Part shown: piece by piece, positions 17,921 through 26,747 of the stretch | Layout: each line of letters opens with the position of its first letter | Position numbering within the stretch: the first letter of the stretch is position 1 | Position numbers and translations under genes: made by a program | Notes under the pieces: generated by a model | The model's database searches: none | Told to the model about the DNA's origin: nothing | What the model saw: only the letters and a program-made list of their open reading frames with translations | Assembly (NCBI RefSeq): GCF_004331675.1 | Contig: NZ_SJSN01000001.1 | Span: 496,001 to 560,000 of the forward strand | Length of the DNA stretch: 64,000 nt | Source: Pedobacter frigidisoli | Lineage (GTDB): Bacteria; Bacteroidota; Bacteroidia; Sphingobacteriales; Sphingobacteriaceae | Reading direction: 5' to 3'

Positions 17921-17957
17921 AAGCCGATCAGATTTTAATTCTGATCGGCTTTTTTAT
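17921..17957 (+). terminator. Strong terminator after prc
   Basis: AAGCCGATCAGA (17921-17932) pairs perfectly with TCTGATCGGCTT (from 17940), an 8-nt loop lies between, and a T-run follows. Confidence 0.9.
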
Positions 17958-17990
17958 GCAATAGCTTTTGTGTACTAACCAATGTATCTA

Positions 17991-18086
17991 AACGGGATGG
18001 AAGCGATATCCCCCCGATTCTTTCATCGGGGGATTTAGCGTACAGCGCGACAACTATTAACTAAGCACTACTGCAATTGCTTTTTA
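17991..18086 (+). repeat. Dispersed intergenic element, copy a
   Basis: GATGGAAGCGATA, a CCCCCCGAT/ATCGGGGG hairpin (18010-18032), GTACAGCGCGAC, AAGCACTACTG, then ATTGCTTTTTAAA. It shares these blocks in order with the copy at 42137-42256. It lies just past the 3' end of the SPFH gene. Confidence 0.75.
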
Positions 18087-18104
18087 AATAATTATAATGT
18101 TTAA

Positions 18105-19037
18105 TTAAGCCTTTTTTACAGGGTTTTGACTCAATTGCATCGCCATCATTTCTTTCATGGTTTTATTCATTCCTTCTGTACTGCCATCTAAAAAGATAAT
18201 ATTTCCTTCGCCATATTCCGCAAATTGCTTAATCGCTTCAGTCCACATAGTAAATAAAATTACCGACGTATCTAGGTTTGCTTGTTGCATTTCGTGGGCA
18301 GCATTTGTCATACCCTTTGCCACTTCCTCACGGAATAATGCAATACCTTGTCCGCGGAGTTGAGCCGCCTCACGTTCTGCTGTTGCTGCAATTTTAATCG
18401 CATTACCATCAGCTTCTGCACCTTTGGTTTTGGTAATTAATAAAGCCTGACCTTCGTTTTCTGCAGCGGCTTTTAAGTTATTCGAAGCCACCACACGACT
18501 CATTGAGCGCATAATTTCTTCATCAAAAGTAATGTCATTTAATTGAAGATCTTGAAGGTGATAACCCCAACCGTCTAACACCTGATCTATTTGTTCCTTT
18601 ACATGAAGCACAATTTCGTTGCGTTGCGCTAAAACATTTGCTTGTTTCTGAGTGGCAACATAAGCACGAATAGAACCTTCGATAGTTCTAATTAACGCTT
18701 GCATTAAATTGGTTGCATCAACAAATTTGAAAGCCACATTTTTAATGGTTTCTTCATCTTGATTAACCACAGAATACAAAAGCATTGCCTTGAAGTAAAC
18801 ATTTGCCTGATCTTGTGTTACTGCTTGAAAAGATAATTCAACCGAGCGATTCTGAATCGAGATTCGCGAATAGATCTGTTCAATGAGTGGTATTTTAAAA
18901 TTTAATCCTGGCCTGAGCTGCCTGCGATATTTCCCGAAAACAGTTACCACAGCGATAGTTCCTTGTTTTACGGTAACAAAAGAACTTAACAGGATAATGA
19001 ATGCGATGAAAATAACAATGTAAATCGTGTATTGCAT
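18105..19037 (-). CDS. SPFH/Band 7 (stomatin-like) membrane protein
   Basis: A 310-residue protein with one N-terminal membrane helix (about residues 4-22), a Band 7/SPFH domain (about 23-200, starting VKQGTIAVVTVFGKY) and a C-terminal helical, Ala/Glu-rich oligomerisation region. The closest groups are HflK/HflC and plant hypersensitive-induced-reaction proteins. Such proteins form ring-shaped membrane microdomain scaffolds and can control membrane proteases. No NfeD or protease partner lies next to it. It appears to be a single gene. Confidence 0.9.
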   Translation of the reverse strand: MQYTIYIVIFIAFIILLSSFVTVKQGTIAVVTVFGKYRRQLRPGLNFKIPLIEQIYSRISIQNRSVELSFQAVTQDQANVYFKAMLLYSVVNQDEETIKNVAFKFVDATNLMQALIRTIEGSIRAYVATQKQANVLAQRNEIVLHVKEQIDQVLDGWGYHLQDLQLNDITFDEEIMRSMSRVVASNNLKAAAENEGQALLITKTKGAEADGNAIKIAATAEREAAQLRGQGIALFREEVAKGMTNAAHEMQQANLDTSVILFTMWTEAIKQFAEYGEGNIIFLDGSTEGMNKTMKEMMAMQLSQNPVKKA

Positions 19038-19151
19038 AATTATATTTTTTCATGAAGTTATAAAAAAATAAATAATAGAAGAGCGAAGAAATTTTAAGCA
19101 ATCAAACAAATCCTTTTATTTTTTGTCTATATGATACTAAAAATTTAAATT

Positions 19152-19337
19152 ATGAATGTAAAACGCACTTTTGGAACAGTACTTACCATTTTAGGTATAA
19201 TCGGATTAATTTATGCAGGATGGGGTTTTGTACAACATAGCCAGCAGACACGTGGATTAATTGTTTATGGTGTAATCGGATTAATATTTTTCGTATCAGG
19301 AATTGGCTTGGTTAGAAATACAAAGGATGAGAGCTAA
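19152..19337 (+). CDS. Small two-helix membrane protein
   Basis: A 61-residue protein with two membrane helices (about residues 8-26 and 36-55) separated by a short polar turn (HSQQTRG). It is divergent from the SPFH gene and has a terminator overlapping its 3' end, which supports it being a real gene. The family is not recognised with certainty; similar small proteins in Bacteroidota are uncharacterised. Confidence 0.65.
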   Translation: MNVKRTFGTVLTILGIIGLIYAGWGFVQHSQQTRGLIVYGVIGLIFFVSGIGLVRNTKDES

Positions 19338-19350
19338 TTTCATCCTTTTT
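19322..19350 (+). terminator. Terminator overlapping the small membrane protein stop
   Basis: AAAGGATGA (19322-19330) pairs with TCATCCTTT (19340-19348) and a T-run follows. The left arm lies inside the last codons of the gene. Confidence 0.7.
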
Positions 19351-19439
19351 GTTTTTATAGTTTATTACGCCTCCTTCAGTTCAATAGCCTAAAGAGTGTT
19401 TTTAGCAAATATGATTTGTTTGTTTTAGCACGAGCAAAA

Positions 19440-19625
19440 TCAATTTCGTTTCTTCTTATTTTTTATAATTTGGTATTGACTAAAGGCTACCAAGCATCCT
19501 GCCAAAATTATAATTCCTGCTGACAACAGATTTTTTGGATTTTGATTAATGTAATATGCAGATGCTAAAACTAAAATCACAGCGGCAATACCAATAATAT
19601 AATGAAGAATTAATCCTGTTTTCAT
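19440..19625 (-). CDS. Small two-helix membrane protein
   Basis: A 61-residue protein with two hydrophobic segments (about residues 5-25 and 33-50) and a basic C-terminal tail (KNKKKRN), suggesting a cytoplasmic C-terminus. It lies 44 bp beyond the start of the CapA-like gene's 3' end, on the same strand, and could be cotranscribed with it. No family is recognised. Confidence 0.55.
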   Translation of the reverse strand: MKTGLILHYIIGIAAVILVLASAYYINQNPKNLLSAGIIILAGCLVAFSQYQIIKNKKKRN

Positions 19626-19669
19626 TGAGCAAAGATTCAGAAATAAGTTGAGATTGGTGTAAGAGGAGT

Positions 19670-20767
19670 TTAATCTTTTAGCGTAATCCTATTGTTGTTG
19701 AACTTAAGCTGGTGTCCGATAAAATCAATATCCGTTAATTCCTTTAAACGTTTGAAAGCCCTATTACTTTCATCAATGGTTAAACGATTAATTTTATTTT
19801 GCTGAATGGATACTACATCTGCAAAAAGGAAATCGCCTTTTGAATTAATTTTTAGTTGAAGTAACGGAGCGATGCCATTATTACCTTTCAAGCTGAACAT
19901 GCCATAAGTGCAAAAATTACCCAGACTGTAGGCAATAAATTTATTTTTGTAAACTTCAACTGCTCTGGCAACATGTGGGCCATGGCCTAAGACTACATCG
20001 GCACCAGCATCTATAACCGCATGGGCAAATGCATAAACATTACCACGGTTTTCTCTATAAAAAATCTCATTTTTGCGTGGAACGTGTTCAAATCTACCAC
20101 CCTCTCCGCCACCATGAAAAGATACAATTACAATATCTGCCACGGTTTTTAATCGAGCTACCAGGGCTTTTGCGCTATCAATTTTATTAATAGAGACCGT
20201 ATTTTCATTGGGGGCAAAAGCACAAAAAGCATATTTTACACTATCTTTTTCAAACAACTCGAAAGGTTTATTTACCTGCCCTGCATAATGTATTTGTAGT
20301 GAATCTAAAATGCGAGCAGTATTTTTCCTGCCCTTAGCTTCAAAATCACCGACATGGTTATTGGCGATGCTCAATACGTTAAAACCAGCATCCTTGTAAA
20401 TTCCGGCATAACGGTCGGGCATTCTAAAAGCATAACAATTATTGGGGTTAATACCATTGCACTTATTGGAGTTTCCAGAATTTAAAAAGCAACCCTCTAA
20501 GTTTCCGAAAACAATATCACCTTTCAATAAACTATCTACAGCTTGAAAACTATTCACTGCATCATCTGGCGGTAAGTTTACTTTCGATGGAAAAGCGGAT
20601 CCAAGCATAATATCGCCAACAGCAGTGATCGAAATCGTGTCCTTTATTTTTCTAATAGCGGTGTCTTGTTTTTCAGCGGGGGCTGCTACTTGAGCGCTAT
20701 TACTGGTACAACTTAAAAAAATGATTACAAAAAGGGAGGATAAGATTATGCTATTTATAAATTTCAT
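19670..20767 (-). CDS. CapA/PgsA-family metallophosphatase-like lipoprotein
   Basis: A 365-residue predicted lipoprotein (lipobox FLSC, Cys at about residue 20) carrying a CapA (poly-gamma-glutamate synthesis/capsule) domain with a calcineurin-like phosphoesterase fold. VGDIMLGSAFP, GNLEGCF, SIANNHVGDF, VSFHGGGEGG and VLGHGPHVARAVEVYK give the metal-site Asp, Asn and His pattern in order. The role of the family is not settled; in Bacillus, CapA/PgsA belongs to poly-gamma-glutamate synthesis, but no other pgs/cap genes are present, so a broader envelope phosphoesterase role is as likely. It lies downstream of the NlpC/P60 gene with a terminator between. Confidence 0.88.
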   Translation of the reverse strand: MKFINSIILSSLFVIIFLSCTSNSAQVAAPAEKQDTAIRKIKDTISITAVGDIMLGSAFPSKVNLPPDDAVNSFQAVDSLLKGDIVFGNLEGCFLNSGNSNKCNGINPNNCYAFRMPDRYAGIYKDAGFNVLSIANNHVGDFEAKGRKNTARILDSLQIHYAGQVNKPFELFEKDSVKYAFCAFAPNENTVSINKIDSAKALVARLKTVADIVIVSFHGGGEGGRFEHVPRKNEIFYRENRGNVYAFAHAVIDAGADVVLGHGPHVARAVEVYKNKFIAYSLGNFCTYGMFSLKGNNGIAPLLQLKINSKGDFLFADVVSIQQNKINRLTIDESNRAFKRLKELTDIDFIGHQLKFNNNRITLKD

Positions 20768-20784
20768 CTATAATTTTTGAGTAT

Positions 20785-20817
20785 AAAAAAATCCTCCAAA
20801 ATTGCTTTAGGAGGATT
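20785..20817 (-). terminator. Terminator of the NlpC/P60 gene
   Basis: AATCCTCC (20790-20797) pairs with GGAGGATT (20810-20817). Read on the minus strand the stem is followed by a run of T residues. Confidence 0.75.
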
Positions 20818-20866
20818 GTATGTTTTTATCGAGCAGTTAACTGAGAATTGAAAACTGCAAACTGAA

Positions 20867-21424
20867 TTATTCTACTGTAAATTCTTTTTTAAACGATTCT
20901 AAAATTCTTCCGCCCTTATAAAAATAACGACTGTAATAAGGCTCATTTAAATTACTGATTACAACGCCACGTGAGCTAGATGCATGAGCAAACCTGTTAT
21001 CGCCCAAGTAAATACCAATGTGAGAAATGCTTCTGCTTTTTATCTTGAAGAAAACTAAATCACCCTCTTTTAAATCTTCTTTAGATAATGGATCTACCAT
21101 GCTGAAAATATCGCGAGAATTTCTTCTAATGGTAGTGTTGAAAACTTTGTCGTAAATCGCTTTTGTAAAAGCTGAACAATCGATGCCTCTTTTGCTCGAT
21201 CCGCCGTAACTGTAGGGCGTTCCGATCCATTCGTAAACAAACTTGTATAATTTTAAGTTTGAAGTCGCATCAACTGCAACACCCATCACTTGCGAGAAAT
21301 ATTGGGATGCTAAGTTATCAGGATCGTTTAAGTCTTTACCAGATTCTTTTGTTTTTGTTTGCGCAAATGCGGCTGAGAACGTGCAAATAGCGATTAGGGT
21401 AGAAAACAAAAATTTTTTAATCAT
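20867..21424 (-). CDS. Secreted C40 (NlpC/P60) peptidoglycan peptidase
   Basis: A 185-residue exported cell-wall peptidase. The signal peptide ends at AFA before QTKTKE. The NlpC/P60 domain covers about residues 60-180: the catalytic Cys is in RGIDCSAFTKAIYD (about residue 80), the His in SHIGIYLGD (about 132), with a further polar residue near HASSSRG (about 144). The family hydrolyses D-gamma-glutamyl-meso-diaminopimelate bonds in peptidoglycan stem peptides. It is a compact single-domain enzyme, usual for Bacteroidota. Confidence 0.93.
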   Translation of the reverse strand: MIKKFLFSTLIAICTFSAAFAQTKTKESGKDLNDPDNLASQYFSQVMGVAVDATSNLKLYKFVYEWIGTPYSYGGSSKRGIDCSAFTKAIYDKVFNTTIRRNSRDIFSMVDPLSKEDLKEGDLVFFKIKSRSISHIGIYLGDNRFAHASSSRGVVISNLNEPYYSRYFYKGGRILESFKKEFTVE

Positions 21425-21655
21425 GTTATACAGTTATGTTTGGGTATTCACTTACACAGTAACGTAAACCACATGGGCTTATTGTTGGTTGCCAAAAGTA
21501 TTAATTATACAAATGTTATCCAAATGTTTTCATTAATTAAGTAAAGTTATTAACATTTCAACGATTTTGACTTGTTAAGAAACGAAGATTAAAACGTAAG
21601 ATGGTTCTTTTTTGAGAATACAATCCAGTAAATTTATTTATTACAATGCTAACCA

Positions 21656-22077
21656 CCCCTTGACCCTCCTAAATTAGGAGGGGAGTTGTAAGTGAGTGAT
21701 CAGTATTCTCTTGCCAGTTGTTAAGTTGATACATGTAACCCAGCCCATATATTACCAATTAAATTTTAACACAGACCTACTTCTTTCCATATTTTAAACG
21801 AGGGATTGCAAGTTAGTAACTAGTATTTTTGTTGCTGGTTGCTATGTTGGTGAGTTTAACCCAGCCCATATATTGCCAATTAAATTTTGTTTATAAAGCT
21901 AACCACCCCTTGCCCCTCCTAAATTAGGAGGGGAGCTGTAAGTGAGTGATCAGTATTTTTGTTGGTAGTTATTAAGTTGGTGCATCAAACCCAATTTTAA
22001 ATCATAATAATATTAAATTTTTATCACAGACCAACTCCCCTCCTTATTTTCAAGGAGGGGTAAGGGGGTTGTTTTTA
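21656..22077. repeat. Tandem array of a 121-129 bp non-coding unit
   Basis: Three copies begin with, or derive from, a CCCCTCC/GGAGGGG hairpin (perfect in copies 1 and 3, for example 21664-21683; decayed in copy 2 near 21780-21805). Each continues with a TGYAAGTKAGTRAYYAGTATT-like block at about 21686, 21807 and 21936. Copies 1 and 2 also share AACCCAGCCCATATATT followed by CCAATTAAATTTT. A fourth hairpin (22035-22060) starts a partial copy. The whole stretch 21425-22540 holds no gene. Confidence 0.75.
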
Positions 22078-22112
22078 AACAGGCTTAAATTTATTGCATT
22101 TGCCTATCTGTT

Positions 22113-22280
22113 TTAAGCCCGACAGGGGCAATTATCCTTTTTTGTTCCACAAAAGCGTCATCAGATAAATCAGGCATTTTGCTGATATTCACCCGACGAC
22201 TAAAATATTTCACAAAAAAGATAATGCGAATGGCGGGACTGCCGCAACCCAAGCGCTACTGTTATTGCCTTTCAAAAAAA
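22113..22280 (+). repeat. Dispersed intergenic element, copy c
   Basis: AAGCCCGACAGGGGC, then GCGGGACTGCCGCAACCC, AAGCGCTACTG and ATTGCCTTTCAAAAA, the end blocks shared with the other copies. The middle part is diverged. Confidence 0.6.
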
Positions 22281-22540
22281 AATTAATAAATTAGGGCTAA
22301 ACTCCATTTCACAGAATTATATTCTAACATTAATTGAAACCAATACTTCGATAAACTGTGATTTTTAAATCTGTAAAATCTGTGTTTTGAGTGAAATAGA
22401 TAGGATGATGGCGTTTTAAATGTAAAACAACTGTTAAATCTACGATTGTACGAAAGTGTATGATGTTTTTACACTTAAAAGTGCCAAAAATTACAATAAA
22501 AAAATTAGATTTGCTGTCGCAAAAAAACAAATATCCTAAA

Positions 22541-23536
22541 ATGAGTGCAGTAGAAATAAATAAAGATACTTGGTTAAAATGGTTCGAATCGATGTTGCTG
22601 ATGCGCAAATTCGAAGAGAAAACAGGCCAGTTATACGGACAACAAAAAATTCGTGGCTTTTGTCATTTATACATTGGACAAGAGGCTGTAGTTGCAGGAG
22701 CAATTTCTGCAATGCAAAAAGGCGATTCGATGATTACTACTTACCGTGATCATGCTCATGCTTTAGCTTTAGGTGTAACTGCCGATAGCATTATGGCAGA
22801 AATGTATGGTAAAGCTACTGGTTGCTCTAAAGGTAAAGGTGGTTCGATGCACATGTTTAGCAAGGAGCATAACTTTTATGGTGGCCATGCCATTGTTGGA
22901 GGTCAGATTCCGTTAGGTGCTGGCGTTGCTTTTGCAGAAAAATACAAAGGAACAGATAATGTTAATATTTGTTATATGGGCGATGGCGCTGTACGCCAAG
23001 GTGCATTAAACGAGACTTTTAACATGGCGATGTTGTGGAAACTACCTGTAGTTTTTGTTTGCGAAAACAATGGTTATGCAATGGGTACTTCGGTACAACG
23101 TACTACAAACATGACCGATATTTATAAAATTGGTTTAGGTTTCGATATGCCATGTGGACCAGTTGATGGTATGGATCCGGTTGCTGTGCATAACGCGATG
23201 GACGAAGCTATTCAACGTGCTCGTAAAGGTGAAGGACCTACTTTCTTAGAAATGAGAACTTACCGTTACCGCGGTCACTCGATGTCTGATCCAGCAAAAT
23301 ACCGTACTAAAGAAGAATTAGAAGAGTATAAAGCAAAAGATCCGGTTGAGCATGTTAGGGAAACCATTCTTAAAGAAAAATACGCAGATCAAGCTTGGAT
23401 AGAAGGTGTTGAAGCTGAGGTAAAAGGCATTGTAGATCATGCAGTGAAATTTGCTGAAGAGTCTCCTTGGCCTGATGCTTCTGAATTATACAAAGACGTA
23501 TATATGCAGAAGGATTATCCTTACGTAATGGACTAA
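22541..23536 (+). CDS. pdhA: Pyruvate dehydrogenase E1 component, alpha subunit
   Basis: A 331-residue thiamine-diphosphate enzyme subunit that decarboxylates pyruvate and passes the acetyl group to the E2 lipoyl arm. The ThDP motif runs from MGDGAVRQGALNE (about residue 146) to CENNGYAMG (about 174), and the regulatory-loop region RYRGHSMSDPAKYR is present. I chose ATG 22541, which starts MSAVEINKDTW; an earlier ATG at 22460 would add 27 lysine-rich residues unlike the family. It is followed 31 bp later by the E2 gene. The beta subunit gene is not in the window, so the E1 heterotetramer needs a gene elsewhere. Confidence 0.95.
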   Translation: MSAVEINKDTWLKWFESMLLMRKFEEKTGQLYGQQKIRGFCHLYIGQEAVVAGAISAMQKGDSMITTYRDHAHALALGVTADSIMAEMYGKATGCSKGKGGSMHMFSKEHNFYGGHAIVGGQIPLGAGVAFAEKYKGTDNVNICYMGDGAVRQGALNETFNMAMLWKLPVVFVCENNGYAMGTSVQRTTNMTDIYKIGLGFDMPCGPVDGMDPVAVHNAMDEAIQRARKGEGPTFLEMRTYRYRGHSMSDPAKYRTKEELEEYKAKDPVEHVRETILKEKYADQAWIEGVEAEVKGIVDHAVKFAEESPWPDASELYKDVYMQKDYPYVMD

Positions 23537-23567
23537 TAAATTTAAGATTTTCAATTAATAATATATA

Positions 23568-25271
23568 ATGGCTGAAGTAGTTAGAATGCCCAAAATGAGC
23601 GATACCATGACTGAAGGGGTATTAGCAAAATGGCATGTTAAAGTTGGCGATAAAGTAAAAAGTGGCGATGTACTTGCCGAAGTAGAAACCGATAAGGCAA
23701 CTATGGATCTGGAATCTTACGAGGAAGGTACTTTATTACATATTGGTGTTGAAGAAGGTAAAGGCGTTCCTATTGATGCAATTATTGCAGTAATTGGAAA
23801 GGAAGGAGAAGATTTCCAAGCAGCTATTGATGCTGCTGGAGGCGCAGAGAAAGCAGAAGGCGAAAAGACCAAAGCTGAAAGCGAAGAGGCTCCAAAAGCT
23901 GAAGAGAAAAAAGAAGAAGCTGCTCCTGCTCAAGGTGGTGCTTTAAGTGAAGAAGAATTAACAGCAAAAGGTATTACAGTAATTCGTATGCCTTTGTTAA
24001 GCGATACCATGACTGAAGGCGTAATTGCTGAATGGCATAAAAAAGTTGGCGATAAAGTTAAGGATGATGATGTTTTGGCTGATGTAGAAACCGATAAGGC
24101 AACTATGGAAGTTATGGGTTACGCAACTGGAACTTTATTACACATTGGTGTAGAAAAAGGTGCTGCTGCAAAAGTAAACGGAATTATCGCTATTGTTGGT
24201 CCGGAAGGAACTGATGTTAGCGGGATTTTAGCGGGAGGAGCTGCTCCTAAAAAGTCCGAAAGTCAGGAGTCGGCAAGTCCGAAATCTGAAGATGCTCCGA
24301 AAGAAGAAAAACAAGCTACAACTGCTGATGCTGGTTCGGCTCCTGTTGCAGAAAGTTCTTCATCAGATAGTCGCGTTAAAGCCTCTCCTCTTGCTAAGAA
24401 AATTGCAAAAGATAAAGGAATCGATTTAGCTCAAGTTGCTGGTAGTGCAGAAGGTGGCCGTATCATTAAGAAAGATATCGAAAACTTTAAACCTGCTGCA
24501 CAAGCCGAAAGCGGAAAGACTAAAGCTGAAAGCGCAACGGCTGAGAAAACTCAAGCTGCTGCTCCTGCTATTCCAACATTCGTTGGTGAGGTTAAATTTA
24601 CAGAACAGCCTGTTTCGCAAATGCGTAAAATCATTGCAAAACGTTTAGCAGAAAGTTTATTTACGGCGCCGCATTTTTATTTAACTGTTAGTATCGATAT
24701 GGATAACGCAATGGCTGCTCGTACAGCAATCAATGCAGTTGCTCCGGTTAAAGTTTCATTCAACGATATCGTAATTAAAGCGGTTGCTGTTGCCTTGAAA
24801 AAACACCCAGCAGTTAATTCATCATGGGGTGGCGATAAAATCCGTTTCAATGAGCATACTAACATTGGTGTTGCTATGGCTGTTGAAGATGGCTTATTAG
24901 TACCAGTTGTTCGTTTTGCTGATGGTAAATCTTTATCACACATCTCTGCAGAAGTGAAAGATTTCGGTGCAAAAGCTAAATCTAAAAAATTACAACCAGC
25001 AGATTGGGAAGGTTCGACATTCACGGTTTCTAACTTAGGTATGTTTGGTATTGATGAGTTTACATCAATCATCAACTCTCCTGATGGCGCAATTCTGTCG
25101 GTTGGTGCAATTCAACAGGTTCCTGTTGTTAAAAATGGTGCTGTTGTTCCCGGTAATGTAATGAAATTGACTTTAGGTTGCGATCACCGTGTGGTTGATG
25201 GTGCAACCGGAGCGCAGTTTTTGCAAACACTAAAAGGTTTATTAGAAGAGCCAATCAGATTATTAGCATAA
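23568..25271 (+). CDS. pdhC: Pyruvate dehydrogenase E2, dihydrolipoyl acetyltransferase
   Basis: A 567-residue core subunit of the pyruvate dehydrogenase complex. It carries two lipoyl domains (1-80 and about 135-210; lipoyl Lys in ETDKATM near residues 43 and 176), each followed by a flexible Ala/Glu/Lys/Pro linker, a peripheral-subunit-binding domain (about 270-305, VKASPLAKKIAKDKGIDL) and the catalytic domain (about 340-567) with the active-site CDHRVVDG at about 539. It moves acetyl groups to CoA. The linkers are low-complexity and one carries a stretch (24251-24290) that resembles the intergenic phrase repeats of this genome. A terminator follows. Confidence 0.96.
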   Translation: MAEVVRMPKMSDTMTEGVLAKWHVKVGDKVKSGDVLAEVETDKATMDLESYEEGTLLHIGVEEGKGVPIDAIIAVIGKEGEDFQAAIDAAGGAEKAEGEKTKAESEEAPKAEEKKEEAAPAQGGALSEEELTAKGITVIRMPLLSDTMTEGVIAEWHKKVGDKVKDDDVLADVETDKATMEVMGYATGTLLHIGVEKGAAAKVNGIIAIVGPEGTDVSGILAGGAAPKKSESQESASPKSEDAPKEEKQATTADAGSAPVAESSSSDSRVKASPLAKKIAKDKGIDLAQVAGSAEGGRIIKKDIENFKPAAQAESGKTKAESATAEKTQAAAPAIPTFVGEVKFTEQPVSQMRKIIAKRLAESLFTAPHFYLTVSIDMDNAMAARTAINAVAPVKVSFNDIVIKAVAVALKKHPAVNSSWGGDKIRFNEHTNIGVAMAVEDGLLVPVVRFADGKSLSHISAEVKDFGAKAKSKKLQPADWEGSTFTVSNLGMFGIDEFTSIINSPDGAILSVGAIQQVPVVKNGAVVPGNVMKLTLGCDHRVVDGATGAQFLQTLKGLLEEPIRLLA

Positions 25272-25339
25272 TAATTTGTCATCCTGACATGTGCCGATTT
25301 TATATCGGTAGCTTGTCGAGGGATCTCATAAATAAAATT

Positions 25340-25368
25340 AAAGCTATCTCAAAAGGGTAGCTTTTTTT
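25340..25368 (+). terminator. Terminator after pdhC
   Basis: AAAGCTA (25340-25346) pairs with TAGCTTT (25358-25364), then a T-run. It belongs to the same hairpin type as 27452-27480. Confidence 0.7.
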
Positions 25369-25374
25369 GTTTTT

Positions 25375-25474
25375 AGAAAAGCCTATTGCTGCAACTATTA
25401 ATGTTTGTCCCGCTTTCGCTTATAGTTCTCGGCTCCGTTTTACTTCGCCTGTGGGCTAATCGCTCAATCGGGTT
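25375..25474 (-). repeat. Dispersed intergenic element, copy e
   Basis: On the minus strand: AAACCCGATTGAGCGATTAG, then GCGAAAGCGGGAC, TTGCTTTT-like ending (AATAGGCTTTTCTAAAA). It lies between the pdhC terminator and the double inverted repeat R1. Confidence 0.6.
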
Positions 25475-25515
25475 TAGAAGGCAAATTCTGTAATAAATTT
25501 TTAAGTATTCCTAAC

Positions 25516-25589
25516 AACGTGGGCTAAAAATCAAAAAATTGACCCACGTTATTTTGATGTGGACAAAAAAAGCCTAAATTAGCCCACGT
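25516..25589. repeat. Double inverted repeat R1, upstream of the Fic gene
   Basis: Four half-sites in a head-to-head pattern: AACGTGGGCTAA (25516-25527) and TTGACCCACGTT (25539-25550) form one 35-bp inverted pair, GATGTGGACAAA (25556-25567) and TTAGCCCACGT (25579-25589) form a second, with 5 bp between. It ends 21 bp before the Fic start codon, so it overlaps the likely promoter region. Confidence 0.9.
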
Positions 25590-25610
25590 AATATTTTAAT
25601 CGAGAAGTAA

Positions 25611-26747
25611 ATGGCCAAAGTGCATCAAATACCAATGTTGCCATTAAAGCAAGATGTGGAAACAAAGGCAGTATTAAAAAGGCTTAATGCTGTTCGTGCA
25701 GCTTTGGAGGGGTTAAATGGAGTTGCGGAAAGCATACCAAATGAAAGAATTATACTCAATACACTTTCGTTACAAGAAGCTAAAGACAGTTCTGCAATTG
25801 AAAATATTGTTACTACTCACGATGAGCTTTATACTAGTGATACTATAACCCGTCAGTTCACGAGTCATGCAGCCAAAGAAGTTTATAATTATGCACAGGC
25901 TCTTTTGGAGGGGTTTAGACAAGTAAAAGAGAGTGGACTAATTACGGTAAATCATATTCTTAATCTACAAGAGTTGCTTGAAGAAAATGATGCTGGGTTT
26001 AGAAAAGTACCCGGCACCGCATTGAAGAATGACCAAACAGGCGAAACCGTATATACCCCTCCGCAAGAGTTTGATAAAATTATTGAGTTAATGAGCAATC
26101 TTGAAACTTTTATTAATGATGGAGAACTTACAGATTTAGATCCTGTTGTAAAAATGGCAATTATTCATCATCAGTTTGAAAGCATACACCCTTTTTATGA
26201 TGGAAATGGAAGAACAGGTCGTATAATTAATATTCTTTATTTAGTTAAAGAAAATCTGCTAAAATTGCCTATACTTTATTTAAGTAGGTACATCAACCAA
26301 AATAAATCAACTTATTATCGCTTGTTGCAACAAACAAGAGATACCAATAACTGGGAACCTTGGATACTCTATATGCTCGATGCTGTAGAAGAAACAGCAG
26401 TACAAACTTCATTTATTATCAGGGAAATTAAAAAGTTAATGGTAATTCACAAACAAAAAATCCGTTCTGAATTGCCCAAAATTTATTCGCAAGATTTAAT
26501 TAATAGCCTTTTTAAACATCCTTATACGAAAATAGAATTTATAAAAAACGATCTTCGAATAGCCAGAAAAACAGCGGGTAGGCATCTTGATCAGCTTTGT
26601 GAAACAGGGTTGATAACGAAAAATAAAATTGGAAAGGAAAATTACTATTTTAATAATGATTTAATTGAATTTCTAATAAATGTAAGTAGCTTAAAAAAAG
26701 AAGAAGGTGAGCAAATTAGTATTGTAACCGAAAATAGTAAACTCTAA
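25611..26747 (+). CDS. Fic-domain AMPylating protein with C-terminal helix-turn-helix
   Basis: A 378-residue protein of the Fic/DOC fold, which transfers AMP (or another phosphate-containing group) to Ser, Thr or Tyr of target proteins. The active-site loop HPFYDGNGRTGR begins at about residue 193, with the catalytic His first and both Arg present. An N-terminal inhibitory-helix motif SSAIEN (about residues 60-65) fits class II self-inhibited Fic proteins. Residues about 285-370 look like a winged helix (FIKNDLRIARKTAGRHLDQL). Size and domain order resemble Shewanella SoFic. No antitoxin gene is adjacent. The gene is bracketed by near-identical double inverted repeats R1 and R2, R2 starting within the stop codon, which suggests a mobile or self-regulated unit. 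Confidence 0.92.
   Translation: MAKVHQIPMLPLKQDVETKAVLKRLNAVRAALEGLNGVAESIPNERIILNTLSLQEAKDSSAIENIVTTHDELYTSDTITRQFTSHAAKEVYNYAQALLEGFRQVKESGLITVNHILNLQELLEENDAGFRKVPGTALKNDQTGETVYTPPQEFDKIIELMSNLETFINDGELTDLDPVVKMAIIHHQFESIHPFYDGNGRTGRIINILYLVKENLLKLPILYLSRYINQNKSTYYRLLQQTRDTNNWEPWILYMLDAVEETAVQTSFIIREIKKLMVIHKQKIRSELPKIYSQDLINSLFKHPYTKIEFIKNDLRIARKTAGRHLDQLCETGLITKNKIGKENYYFNNDLIEFLINVSSLKKEEGEQISIVTENSKL

Noticed and set aside
24677..25075. A 132-codon minus-strand open frame inside pdhC
   Set aside because: It is the antisense shadow of the well-supported E2 catalytic domain.
25611..26747. Fic as the toxin of a Fic-antitoxin pair
   Set aside because: No small antitoxin gene lies on either side, and the inhibitory SSAIEN helix is inside the same protein, so it fits the self-inhibited class II.
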